A stretch of DNA of 64,000 nt from DATLZU01 sp051293835 (GTDB lineage Bacteria > Nitrospirota > Nitrospiria > Nitrospirales > Nitrospiraceae), in assembly GCA_051293835.1 (NCBI GenBank), contig JBPKMA010000002.1:315115-379114 (forward strand), given 5' to 3'. The translations under genes were made by a program, and so were the position numbers. Shown in pieces: positions 51,805 to 60,951 of the stretch; position 1 is the stretch's first letter; each line of letters opens with the position of its first letter. The notes below the pieces were generated by a model. It had not been told where the DNA came from. It was given only the letters and a program-made list of their open reading frames with translations, and did no database searches.

Positions 51805-53649
51805 ATGACCAGAGAGGATGATTCCGCGCAACTGGAGCATGCCGGCGGAATGACCTCACGCAACGACACATCCCTCGTCCTGGCAGTCACAGGACTGCGG
51901 CCTGTTTCTCCTTGATCTCTCGCTTCCGCTGGGAGTGGCCGACGGCGTCTTGTACAGCGACGTCGTGATCCTGGCCTTTGCCTCATCCAGCGGACGGTTT
52001 CCCATTTCCGTGGCGGGTCTCTGTTCGGGGCTGAACGGACTGGGTGCGTGGTTCAGTCCGACGATCGCCGGGATGCCGACGGGCGGAAGAATCGCTCCGC
52101 CGCGCCTACAATGAGCTGCAAATCTGCGTCCAGGAACGGAGGGCGGAACTGGCAAGCGTCAACAAAGCGCTGGTGGCCGAGATCGCGGAACGGATGGAGA
52201 CCAAACGATCTCTACGCGCCAGCGTGGAGCGCTTTCGCCTGCTGGTGAAGGGCACACAGGACTATGCGATTTTTCTTCTGGACCGGGAGAGGCTGGTAGC
52301 CAGTTGGAACGCCGGCGCCGCGCGCGTCATCGGCTACGAGGCGGACGAAAGCATCGGCCGCAGTTTCGCCCAGTTGTATCTGGCGGTCGATAAGCGGAGC
52401 AGCAAACCTCGCCGGCTACTCGAGCGAGCCACCGCCCAGGGGCGCGTGGAGGACGAGAGCTGGCGCGTCCGCAAGGACGGCTCCCGCTTCTGGGCCAATG
52501 TGGTGCTGACGTCGCTGCGGGAGGAGTCGGGACAGCTGCCGCGGTTCCTCAAGATCACGCGCGACGTCACGGAGCACAAGCAGGCTGAAGAAGCCCTCCG
52601 TCTCCCGAGCGTCATCGCTGCCAATATGGCCGGGGGGATCTGTCTAGTCCGCAAGAGCGATGCAACCACCGTGTACGCTAATCCCACGTTCGAACACATC
52701 TTCGGCTACAATCCCGATGGACTGACAGGCAAGCCAATCGGGATCATCAACATGCCGGGCGAGGCGGCCGGCGAGATCATCCGTCAGCTCGACGCCGTCG
52801 GCGTATGGAAAGGGGAGATCCTCCATCGGAAAAAAGACGGGACGCCGTTCTGGTCTTGGGCCAGCATCTCCACATTGGAACATCCGGAGCACGGGACCGT
52901 ATGGGTCGCCGTGCATTCGAACATCACGGAACGAAAACCTGTGCAGCAAGCGCTGGAAGCCAGCCAGCACGCGCTGCGGCAGAGCCGCGAGGAACTGAGG
53001 GCCTTAGCCGCCCGGTGTTGACTGTGCAGGAAGAAGAGCGGCAACGACTGTCCCGCGATCTGCATGACGATGTCAACCAGCGGCTGGCGATGTTGATCGC
53101 GGAAGTGGAGACGCTAGAGCAAAGCCTGCCGTTGTTCCCGGAACGGATCAGCCGGGGACTGCGGACGATTCAGAATCGTCTGGCCGAACTCTCCGATGAG
53201 GTGAGACACCTGGCGTATCAATTCCATCCTTCTCTCGTGGACGACTTGGGCTTACCGATCGCGCTGCACCGGCTGATCGACGATTTTTCCACACGGACCG
53301 GGATCAAAGGCACTGTGGTTTTGCGCAACGTCACCGACTCGTTGCCGCAGGCAGTCGCTACTGTCTTTACCGGGTCACCCAGGAAAGCCTCAGCAACGCC
53401 AGCCGGCACGTCAAGGCATCCTGTGTGGACATGGAACTGGCCAGCGTCGAGCAGGGGGTGACCCTGACCGTGCAGGACAACGGCTGCGGGCTCGACCTCC
53501 AGCTCGTGAAGCGCCGACAGACCGGACTGGGAATAGTTAGCGTGAAGGAACGGGTGCGCCTCGTCAACGGAACGTTCGACATTACGTCGGGTCCTGGCCT
53601 GAGCACATCGGTGCACGCCTGGATCCCGATACCCGGGAGGTCCTCATGA
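51805..53649 (+). pseudogene. Degraded NarL-type sensor histidine kinase (PAS-PAS-HisKA_3-HATPase)
   Basis: Several frames join into one kinase. A membrane-domain stretch comes first (LSLPLGVADGVLYSDVV, near 51915), then a coiled linker (AEESLRRAYNELQ). Two PAS domains follow at about 52220-52600 and 52600-52960, then HisKA_3 with ERQRLSRDLHDDVNQR at about 53040, and an HATPase part (YRVTQESLSNASRH, VQDNGCGL). Single-base deletions near 53018 and 53360 break the frame, and the transmembrane region is broken near 51910 and truncated. It overlaps the response regulator start, as in NarX/NarL-type pairs. Confidence 0.75.
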
Positions 53650-54368
53650 GCCCATTGCCTCGTGTGCTGTTGGCAGACGACCACACGCTGGTCTTGGAAG
53701 GATTCCGCAAGTTGTTGAGCGAGCGATACGAGGTGGTCGACACGGTCGAGGACGGCCGCACGCTGCTCGAAGCCGCTCCCCGGCTTCAACCCGACCTCGT
53801 GACGCTGGACATGTCGATGCCGCTGCTGAACGGGATCGACGCGGCGCGCCACTTGAAAAAGCAGATGCCGGACATCAAGCTCATCTTCGTTACCATGCAC
53901 GCGGATCCGGCCTACGTGAACGAGGCCTTCAAAGCCGGCGCATCCGGATACCTACTGAAACGGTCAGCCGGCGCAGAACTCATCCAGGCGATCGACTCCG
54001 TGCTCGGCGGCCACTTCTACATCACGCCCCTGATCACCAAGGACCTCATTTCTTCGCTGCTAGAGAGCGAGACCGGTCCGGTCGTCCGCCGCGACTCACT
54101 GACCTTGCGCCAACGCGAGGTGGTGCAACTCGTGGCCGAGGGTCGCTCCAATAAGGAAATCACCACGGTGCTCAACATCTCGACGAAAACCGTGGAATTC
54201 CACAAGGCTCCAAATCATGGAGCAACTCGACCTTCACACGACAGCGGAATTGACCAAGTACGCGATCGCCCACGGCCTCACGACCTCGCAGCGATCTCTC
54301 CCGATCACCTCCCTCATGCCGATCGCCGAGATACCTGGGGATTTTCCTCTCCGCTCCGAGGGAAATGA
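53646..54368 (+). pseudogene. NarL/FixJ-family response regulator, frameshifted in the DNA-binding domain
   Basis: The receiver (LLADDHTLVLEGFRKLL, phospho-Asp in TLDMSMP, the KRSAG Lys) and most of the LuxR-type HTH (TLRQREVVQLVAEGRSNKEI) are intact. After TVEFHKA the frame is lost: the expected tail IMEQLDLHTTAELTKYAIAHGL lies one base out, starting near 54210, because of one extra base in GCTCCAAATC. Without the shift the protein gains a random tail. It would pair with the degraded kinase before it. Confidence 0.75.
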
Positions 54369-54836
54369 CGGGTTCCCTTTTTCCCTTCGCTTGGGTCTCG
54401 AAAGGACGTGTGAGCGGACGCTCACGCTTCCTCGTGAAAGCCCCAGCGGCGTTCATCGCGAGAACTCGCGAGCGGTGTTGGGCAGAGAGGCAATCGATGA
54501 CGAGGTTGGTTCCTTTGTTCGCCCCTTGGATTTTGTGTTTTCCCATACCTATTGCCCCGAGTACTGCCTGTTCGACCAGCAGCTCATGAGCTATGGACGG
54601 GACGATCAGGCTCTCGACGACCGCCGCCGGCTATCACCCAGCTGCCGGTGCATGACGGCGGGAGAACAACGGCCGGATGATGATCGAGGCACCTGAAACA
54701 TCACGCACCGCGGGGCCTACGAGGGGATGCCCACGTTGCCAGAGTTTGATGGTGCAGGAGACATTCGTCGATTGGGAATCCGACACTGGAGCCTTGTATT
54801 TCACTGGCTGGCGCTGCATCACGTGATGAACGGTCT
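54369..54836. other. Degenerate spacer between response-regulator remnants
   Basis: An open plus frame continues from the true C-terminus of the NarL regulator to 54696 but reads as non-coding after the HTH end. I find no other gene or RNA here. Confidence 0.4.
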
Positions 54837-55226
54837 TGTGCGTTGGTCTGCGAGCGGTTGTCGGCAATAGGGTTCGACGTTGTCGGAGAACGGGACAGCC
54901 GAGCGGGCCTGGCGCGGATTGCCACGGACCTGACTCCGATCCACGGTGTGCTGCTCGACCTGCACACGCCGAGCCTGGACAGACTGGCCGTGCTCCAGGA
55001 GATCCGCCGTCGGCACCTGGAGATCCCGCTAATCATGATGTCCACCGCAGCCGAGTTGGAGCGACTCAGAATAGCGATCACGCTCGCCGCCGGCGAGTAT
55101 CTGGTCAAACCGTTCGACCAGGACTTTTTCGCTGTATTTCCCGCGCGATCCCCAACGGCCTCCTTCATTTCAGCCCGCTGCTATCGCGCAATCTCCCGTA
55201 TCCGGATCGAAGACTGGGTTGCATAA
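54837..55226 (+). pseudogene. Response-regulator receiver fragment
   Basis: The fragment runs LVCERLSAIGFDVVGERDS, then GVLLDLHTPSLDRLAVLQEI with the phospho-Asp, and ends near GEYLVKPF. The first beta strand with the acidic pair is missing, and the end runs into unrelated residues after FDQDFF. There is no credible start codon with a ribosome site. It looks like a leftover of another two-component gene. Confidence 0.55.
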
Positions 55227-55255
55227 ACCGCTAAACGCGACAGGGCAGATCACAG

Positions 55256-56502
55256 ATGGCGGACTTTCATCAAAACGGCGTCGTGACGGTGCTACATCGG
55301 TTGGAGCACCCGAATATCGAACAACTGGAAATCGAAATCGAGCCTCACGCCTCGGAGAATCCCATCGCGCTCGTGCTGCCTTCGCTCTATGCAAAGCTCG
55401 AGCGGCCAGCATTGAAGGGCATCGTGGAGACGTTGAAACACGTCCGGTACCTGAACAAGATCATGACTTCGCTCGATCGAGCCTCCGCGCTGGAGTTTCG
55501 CCTCGCCAAGCAATATTTTCTCCGCCCTCCCCCAGCGCGTCCGGATCATCTGGAACAACGGGGCCCGTATCCAGGAGATCCTCAAGCTGCTGGTCTCCCA
55601 CGAGATCGACATCGGCCTGCCGGGCAAAGGGCGAGGCTGTTGGACCCCCTTTGGCTATGTGTTGGCCCGGCGGCAGAGCAAGGTGATCGCCTTGCACGAT
55701 TGCGACATTCTTAGCTACAATTTTAAAAACATCTCGCCCGGCTCTGTTACCCGATCGCCAACCCCAACCTTGGTTATGCCCGAGTGACCGACCGGTTGCA
55801 CGGCCGCGTAACTGACTGTTCATCGCCCCGTTGCTGCGGAGCCTCCAGCAGCTTATGGGTTCTCAGCCGCTGCTGACGTTTCTTGACCGCTTCCGCTATC
55901 CGCTGGCCGGCGAGTTTGCGATGGCGCGGGACCTGGCCTGGATCAACCGTATCCCCGGCGACTGGGGCTTGGAAATCGGGGTGTTGGCGGAGGTGCATCG
56001 CAACTGTGCGTTGCGCCGGATCTGTCAGGTTGATATCGCGGACGCATACGAACACACACATCAGCGTTGTCCGCGAACAACCCGGAAAGCGGCCTGCCCA
56101 AGATGTGCGTGGACATCACGAAGGCGCTGTTCCGCAACTTGGCCAGCGCGGAGTCGTCCTGTCGGAGAGCACGCTCAAGACTCTGCGGGCGACCTCTCTG
56201 CAGGCAGCCCAGAAGGCCATCAGCCGCTACCAAAACGACGCGGCTATCACAGCCTGAAATTCGACCGCCACGAGGAACGGACCGCCCTCGAGGTGTTCCT
56301 CAAAGACATCAAGCTCGCGACGGACCGATTGCTGGAAGATCCTCTAGGCGTGCCGATGATTTCCAATTGGAGCCGCGTGACCGCCGCGGTGCCGGACATC
56401 TTCGGCCGGCTGATCGAAGCAGTCGAGGAAGACCATGAGTGGGAACCCGGCGGAGAACCAAAATCCCGCCGGCCCGGAAGATCAGCCAGAGAAGGGTCAT
56501 GA
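55256..56502 (+). pseudogene. Glucosyl-3-phosphoglycerate synthase-like glycosyltransferase, multiply frameshifted
   Basis: Pieces in different frames match the family in order: MADFHQNGVVTVLHRLEHPN, IALVLPSLYAKLERPALKGI, RVRIIWNNGARIQEILKLL, SKVIALHDCDILSYN, FRYPLAGEFAMARDLAWI, DWGLEIGVLAEVHRN, ICQVDIADAYEH and LKFDRHEERTALEVFLKDI. HDCD is the metal-binding acid motif. The enzyme joins UDP-glucose to 3-phosphoglycerate for the compatible solute glucosylglycerate. At least four frame changes and a short deletion make it inactive as read. Its last codon overlaps the next gene as ATGA. Confidence 0.7.
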
Positions 56503-57070
56503 GGGACACGCGCGTTCCGATACCGCCCAGCCTGTTGGCGGTCCTCGGCGCCGTCCTCGCCGCCACGTCCGGCTGTGACGGTCTGCACGAGAGCAGCCGC
56601 ACTGGCGTCGTGCAAGATGTCCAGATCCGCGACCAGCTCAGCCCGATGATCCGTACGTTACTGTCGGCGACGAAGTCCGCTGGCAGAATCTGCAGGAGGG
56701 CCCCGTCAACGTGGGTCTCCTCGAACACAAGAAACTGGACCAGGTCTCCTGCCAGAAGGGATTCATGAGCTTCGGCGCGATCCAGGATCTCGTGACAATC
56801 AAGCCGGAGCAGTACGCGAGCCTCTGTTTCGGGCAAGCCGGGACGATCCATCCCAATGCTTGGTTGGAACCCGATGATCCCAAGGGCACAATGAACCCAA
56901 CCGCCACGATTCGGGTGAACGAGGTGATGCTGGAACCGTCATGCGTGAGACGCAGAGGGCGACGAGCGAGACTCGCGCAAAATGCCCGGCCGGAAGAAGG
57001 CGGCTCCGCCCACCCCACTCGTCTCGCCTGTCGCGCGGCTGTCCATCGGGAACCGATCGCTGGCCACTGA
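56499..57070 (+). pseudogene. Lipoprotein with one frameshift, cupredoxin-like
   Basis: A lipoprotein signal (SLLAVLGAVLAATSGC) starts at the ATG at 56499. After DQLSPMIR the reading continues in another frame as YVTVGDEVRWQNLQEGPVNV, then SCQKGFMSFGAIQD, CFGQAGTIHPNAW and MNPTATIRVNE. The beta-sandwich style (VTVGDEVRWQN) resembles plastocyanin-like domains, but copper ligands are not clear. It was probably cotranscribed with the glycosyltransferase before it. The shift lies near 56650. Confidence 0.5.
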
Positions 57071-57108
57071 TGGCGGAGAGTCGAGAGTTGTCATACAGGG
57101 ATAAAAGG

Positions 57109-58389
57109 ATGCCTGCCAACGACACCCTCCTGACACCCGAGACCGAGGAAAAAGTTCGGCGACTCGGCGAGGCCGACATCCTGGTCGGAATTCCCAGTTA
57201 CAACAACGCCGAAACGATCGGGCATGTCGTGCGAGCCGTCAACGCGGGCCTGGCGAAGTATTTCCCCGGCGCCCGGTCTGTCCTGGTCAACTCGGACGGA
57301 GGCTCGTCGGACGGGACGCAGGAAGTGGTCAACAAGACGGTTGCAGATCTCCACGCCCTGTTCATCGGCGACCGCCAGAGTCCGCTGCACAAGATCATCA
57401 CACCCTACCACGGCATTCCCGGAAAGGGCAGCGCGTTCCGGACCATCTTCGAGATTGCCCGCCGGCTGAAGGCGAAAGCCTGCGCTGTGGTGGATTCCGA
57501 TCTGCGCAGTATCACGCCCGAATGGATCGAGCTACTGATTCGCCCCATACTGGATGAGCACTATGACTACGTGGCGCCGTACTACCTCCGCCATAAGTAC
57601 GACGGCACCATCACCAACAGCATCGTCTATCCGCTGACGCGCGCGCTCTACGGACAGCGGGTCCGCCAGCCCATCGGGAGCGATTTCGGATTTTCTGGTC
57701 GCTTGGTCGATCATTATCTGGACAAGCATGTCTGGGAATCCGACTTCGCCAAGTTCGGCATCGACATCTGGATGACGACAGAAGCCATCGCCAGCGGTGC
57801 CCGCGTGTGCCAGAGCTTCCTGGGTCCCAAGATCCACAACCCGAAGGATCCGGCCACGGACCTGCCCGCCATGCTGGTTCAGGTGTTAGGTGCCGTTTTC
57901 GCCTTGATGGAGGAACATGCCGCCATCTGGTCCGCGCTCCAGGGATCGAATCCCGTCAAGCTGTTCGGCTTTCAGTACGAGGTCGGCGTCGAGCCCGTCA
58001 ACGTCAATGTGGATCGGATGATCGCCACTTTCCGGCAAGGCTTGACGGACCTAGGTGCGATTTGGGATCAGATGCTTTCGCCCGAGACGATGAAGCGGCT
58101 GCGCTCCCTGGGAACCGCTTCGCCGCAAGAGTTCCGCATCCCGGACGATCTGTGGGCGCACGTGGTCTATGACGCCGCCGTGGCGTACCATGAACGGGTG
58201 ATGCCCCGCGACCATTGCCTCAAGGCGTTTACTCCACTTTATCTGGGCCGTACCGCTACGTTCGTGCTGGAAACTCAAGCCTTGACTTCGGCGGAAGCCG
58301 AGAGCCGCATTGAGGCCCTGTGTCAAGCCTTCGAGAAACACAAACCGTACCTGGTAGCGCGATGGAAACACACCGCAAGCAGCTCATAG
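57109..58389 (+). CDS. GT2-like glycosyltransferase, possibly for glucosylglycerate-type solutes
   Basis: The intact 426-residue protein has a GT-A fold: ILVGIPSYNNAETIGHVV near residue 23, NSDGGSSDGTQEV near 62, a DSDLRS acid motif near 129 and a C-terminal helical part. It has no membrane segment. I start at the ATG at 57109; the frame extends upstream into the lipoprotein region. It lies after a glucosyl-3-phosphoglycerate synthase remnant and before a mechanosensitive-type channel, so a role in mannosyl- or glucosyl-glycerate osmolytes is inferred. The acceptor is unknown. Confidence 0.75.
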   Translation: MPANDTLLTPETEEKVRRLGEADILVGIPSYNNAETIGHVVRAVNAGLAKYFPGARSVLVNSDGGSSDGTQEVVNKTVADLHALFIGDRQSPLHKIITPYHGIPGKGSAFRTIFEIARRLKAKACAVVDSDLRSITPEWIELLIRPILDEHYDYVAPYYLRHKYDGTITNSIVYPLTRALYGQRVRQPIGSDFGFSGRLVDHYLDKHVWESDFAKFGIDIWMTTEAIASGARVCQSFLGPKIHNPKDPATDLPAMLVQVLGAVFALMEEHAAIWSALQGSNPVKLFGFQYEVGVEPVNVNVDRMIATFRQGLTDLGAIWDQMLSPETMKRLRSLGTASPQEFRIPDDLWAHVVYDAAVAYHERVMPRDHCLKAFTPLYLGRTATFVLETQALTSAEAESRIEALCQAFEKHKPYLVARWKHTASSS

Positions 58390-58459
58390 CACGCTCACAT
58401 CGCGGCGAGCTGATTGCTGCTCGCTATTCGCCCGGATCCGCCGAGGCGGGGAGGCGATC

Positions 58460-59179
58460 ATGAAAGTCATGATGAAAGACTTTTGGGAAAAGGCGTTGTT
58501 GCAGCCGCTGGAACTCTTGGGCCGCCAGGTGGTGGGCATTCTTCCGAACATCCTCGCGATGACCATCATCCTGCTGGGAGGCTTGCTCGTCGCTTGGGGC
58601 ATCAGTCATTTCATCGAACGGGTGCTGCGGATGGTCGGGCTGGATCACCTGTGTAACCGGATTGGCGTGAGTGCGGCCTTGCTGCGCGGCGGCGTAAAGA
58701 CGGACCCTTCGCGCCTGGCCGGACGCGCCGCCTACTGGCTAATCGTGATTTTCTCGACCATGGCGGCGTTGGGAGCCCTGAACCTGCAACCGATTAACCA
58801 GTTCGCCAAATCATTCCTGGCTTATATCCCGCATCTGTTCACGGCAGCGGTGATCTTGGTGGCCGGGTATCTCTTGTCCAATTTCATCTCGCAAGCCGTG
58901 CTGATCGCCGCCGTCAACGCCGGACTTCCGCCGGCGCGGCTGGTAGCAGCCTGCTCCCGTTGGGGTATTCAACTGCTCGCCGTCGCCATGGCGTTGGAGC
59001 AACTGGGCATCGCCCAGAACATCGTGGTGGTGGGCTTCGGGATCACGCTAGGCGGCGTGGTGATGGCCGCGGCGATCGCCTTCGGGTTGGGCGCCAAGGA
59101 CCTGGCCAAGGAATTTTTAGAGCGTCGCCTGTCGAACCGGTGCAAAGACCGGACGCCGGACGACCTCAGACATCTGTAA
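58460..59179 (+). CDS. Mechanosensitive-channel-like membrane protein (conserved TM helix family)
   Basis: The 239-residue protein has about five membrane segments (near 25-45, 90-110, 125-145, 165-185 and 190-215). The last carries the Gly/Ala-rich pore-like helix ending FGLGAKDLAKEFLERRL, typical of the conserved-TM-helix relatives of MscS. The MscS beta domain is absent, so conductance is uncertain. It follows the glycosyltransferase by 70 bases, suggesting an osmotic-stress group. Confidence 0.8.
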   Translation: MKVMMKDFWEKALLQPLELLGRQVVGILPNILAMTIILLGGLLVAWGISHFIERVLRMVGLDHLCNRIGVSAALLRGGVKTDPSRLAGRAAYWLIVIFSTMAALGALNLQPINQFAKSFLAYIPHLFTAAVILVAGYLLSNFISQAVLIAAVNAGLPPARLVAACSRWGIQLLAVAMALEQLGIAQNIVVVGFGITLGGVVMAAAIAFGLGAKDLAKEFLERRLSNRCKDRTPDDLRHL

Positions 59180-59299
59180 TCGTGAAGCGTGACACGCAAA
59201 GACGTGATGGCTGCTGCAGGGACGGGACTGGATAGCCCGGACAGACCTGGGAAACCAGATAGACCGGATGGTTCACGGTGTCGGATCAGCAGCATCAAT

Positions 59300-60290
59300 T
59301 CTACGCTGTCAATCTTGAAAGCCGAAACCCGGGGTCGATCTTCTGGCTGCCGACCTCATCTGGGCGCAGGAGTTCGCACGGGCCGGCTGGATTCGCGATC
59401 TGGAAGACGTCATCACGTCTACGGAGCGCCGGGAGTTGCTTCCCGCCCCCGTGCACCTGGCCGGAACTGGCACGCACGGCCCGCGCGATTTTTGACCAAG
59501 AACGGGACCCAGCGTGAAAGGGATTCGTCTGGCAGAGCAAACAGTACGAAGGTCTCGTCTGCACGGCCCTGGAATTGATCCGAAGCTACGGCGGAGACCT
59601 GCCGACCGGCGATGACACCGCGATTGTCGAAGCCCTGACCTTCCTGCGTTCGCTGATCACCGAGGGGATCTCGCCACAGTCGGTGGCGACGGCGGATGAG
59701 GAAACCTCCTGACGCCAGTTCGGCACCGGCCATGCGATCTTAATCTCTTTATGTGCGCAACTGGCCTTATGCCTGGACGATCCTCCAGCGCGAGGGTTCG
59801 CCTGTGCGCGGCAAGATCGGCTTGGTGCCTCTCCCCTCCGCTCCGGGACAGGCCTCATCACCTGTCTTGGGCGGATGGACGCTGGCTATTCCGACGCGGA
59901 CGGCCCATGCCAAAAAAGAAGCAGGGACACTGCTCAGGTATCTCACGAGCCCGGCGGTGCAAGAGACCATCGCGAAGGAGATCGGGTACAACCTGACCCG
60001 GCCGGCTTTGTAACGGAACAACCTCCTGGCTCGTCACCGCCCTGGTTTGAAGCCCTGTATCCCGTGTTGGAAGCGGCCAAGCCCCGCCCGGTCACGGCCT
60101 ATTACTTTGATGTTGTCCCAGGCCTGGCAACCGGAACCAAGCGCCGCTCTGGTCGGCACCAAGTCAGCTACGGCTGCGCTGCATCGCTGCGACGGCAGAG
60201 CGCGTACATCCTGTCCCTCGATGTCCCTCGAGGCAGATTGGCCGGTTTCCGCTTTCATAACCCTCGGCGATCGACGGAAGTTGTAATGGC
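59300..60290 (+). pseudogene. Sugar ABC transporter substrate-binding protein, degraded
   Basis: Fragments in several frames match family-1 solute-binding proteins: DLIWAQEFARAGWIRDLEDV, GLVCTALELIRSYGGDLP, TFLRSLITEGISPQSVAT, NWPYAWTILQREGSPVRGKI, GGWTLAIPTRTAHAKKEAG and TSPAVQETIAKEIGYNLT, then VLEAAKPRPVTAYY near 60070-60110. At least four frame changes and stops are present, and the signal peptide is lost. It was probably the binding protein of a maltose/trehalose-type importer. Confidence 0.7.
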
Positions 60291-60336
60291 GATGCGCTCG
60301 GTCCGAGAGCGGGCAACGATCCCGGATTCCATGTGA

Positions 60337-60841
60337 GGCTACCTGTGCGCCGCCCCAGCCCTCCTGCTGTTGATGGCGCTGGCCCTAGGCCCGATCCTCG
60401 CAGCTGGCGGGCTGAGCCTCCAGCGGCGTCTCCCGATCTTCGGTCTGCATGAGTTCGTCGGCTTCGCCAATTACCTCCGACTGATCGAAGACGACTGGTT
60501 CTGGTCCGCTTGCTGGGTTACGCTGTACTTTACCGCCGTGTCGGTCGCGGCCGAGCTAATGCTCGGGTTGGGCATCGCGCTGCGGTTGGATCGAATTGGG
60601 ACCCGCTTTCCCTGGCTTCAGGCAATCGTGGTCATTCCGCGATGTTTGCCCTGACGTTCTCCGCGACCGAGGCGTTGCGCACGGCGCCGGTCGCCACCGC
60701 GCTCTTTCCCGGCCTGTCCGAAACACCCTGGGGCGAGATGGCGGGCCGTCTCATCATCGTAACAGCGCCGATCGCCCTGCTCGCATTCGTTTTCCAGCGC
60801 CAGGTCGTGACCGGTCTCACCGCGGGCAGTGCAAAGGGATG
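60337..60841 (+). pseudogene. Fused remnant of two sugar ABC permeases (MalF start, MalG end)
   Basis: The first part (LLLLMALALGPILAAGGLSL to RFPWLQAIVVIP, up to about 60645) is the N-terminal two-helix region of a MalF-type permease. From about 60650, in another frame, the sequence is the C-terminus of a MalG-type permease (LRTAPVATALFPGLSETPWGEM ... VFQRQVVTGLTAGSAKG, stop near 60841). Everything between, about 1.3 kb in a normal operon, is gone, including both EAA loops. It follows the degraded binding protein. Confidence 0.7.
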
Positions 60842-60951
60842 ACATCGGCGAAACCCAACCGGCCTGATCAGTCTGCTGACCTGCCTTCCACCTCAGCTTG
60901 ACTCCCCACTCAAGCGGTTTATACGATTTCTGTAATTCTGCACGGCATGCC

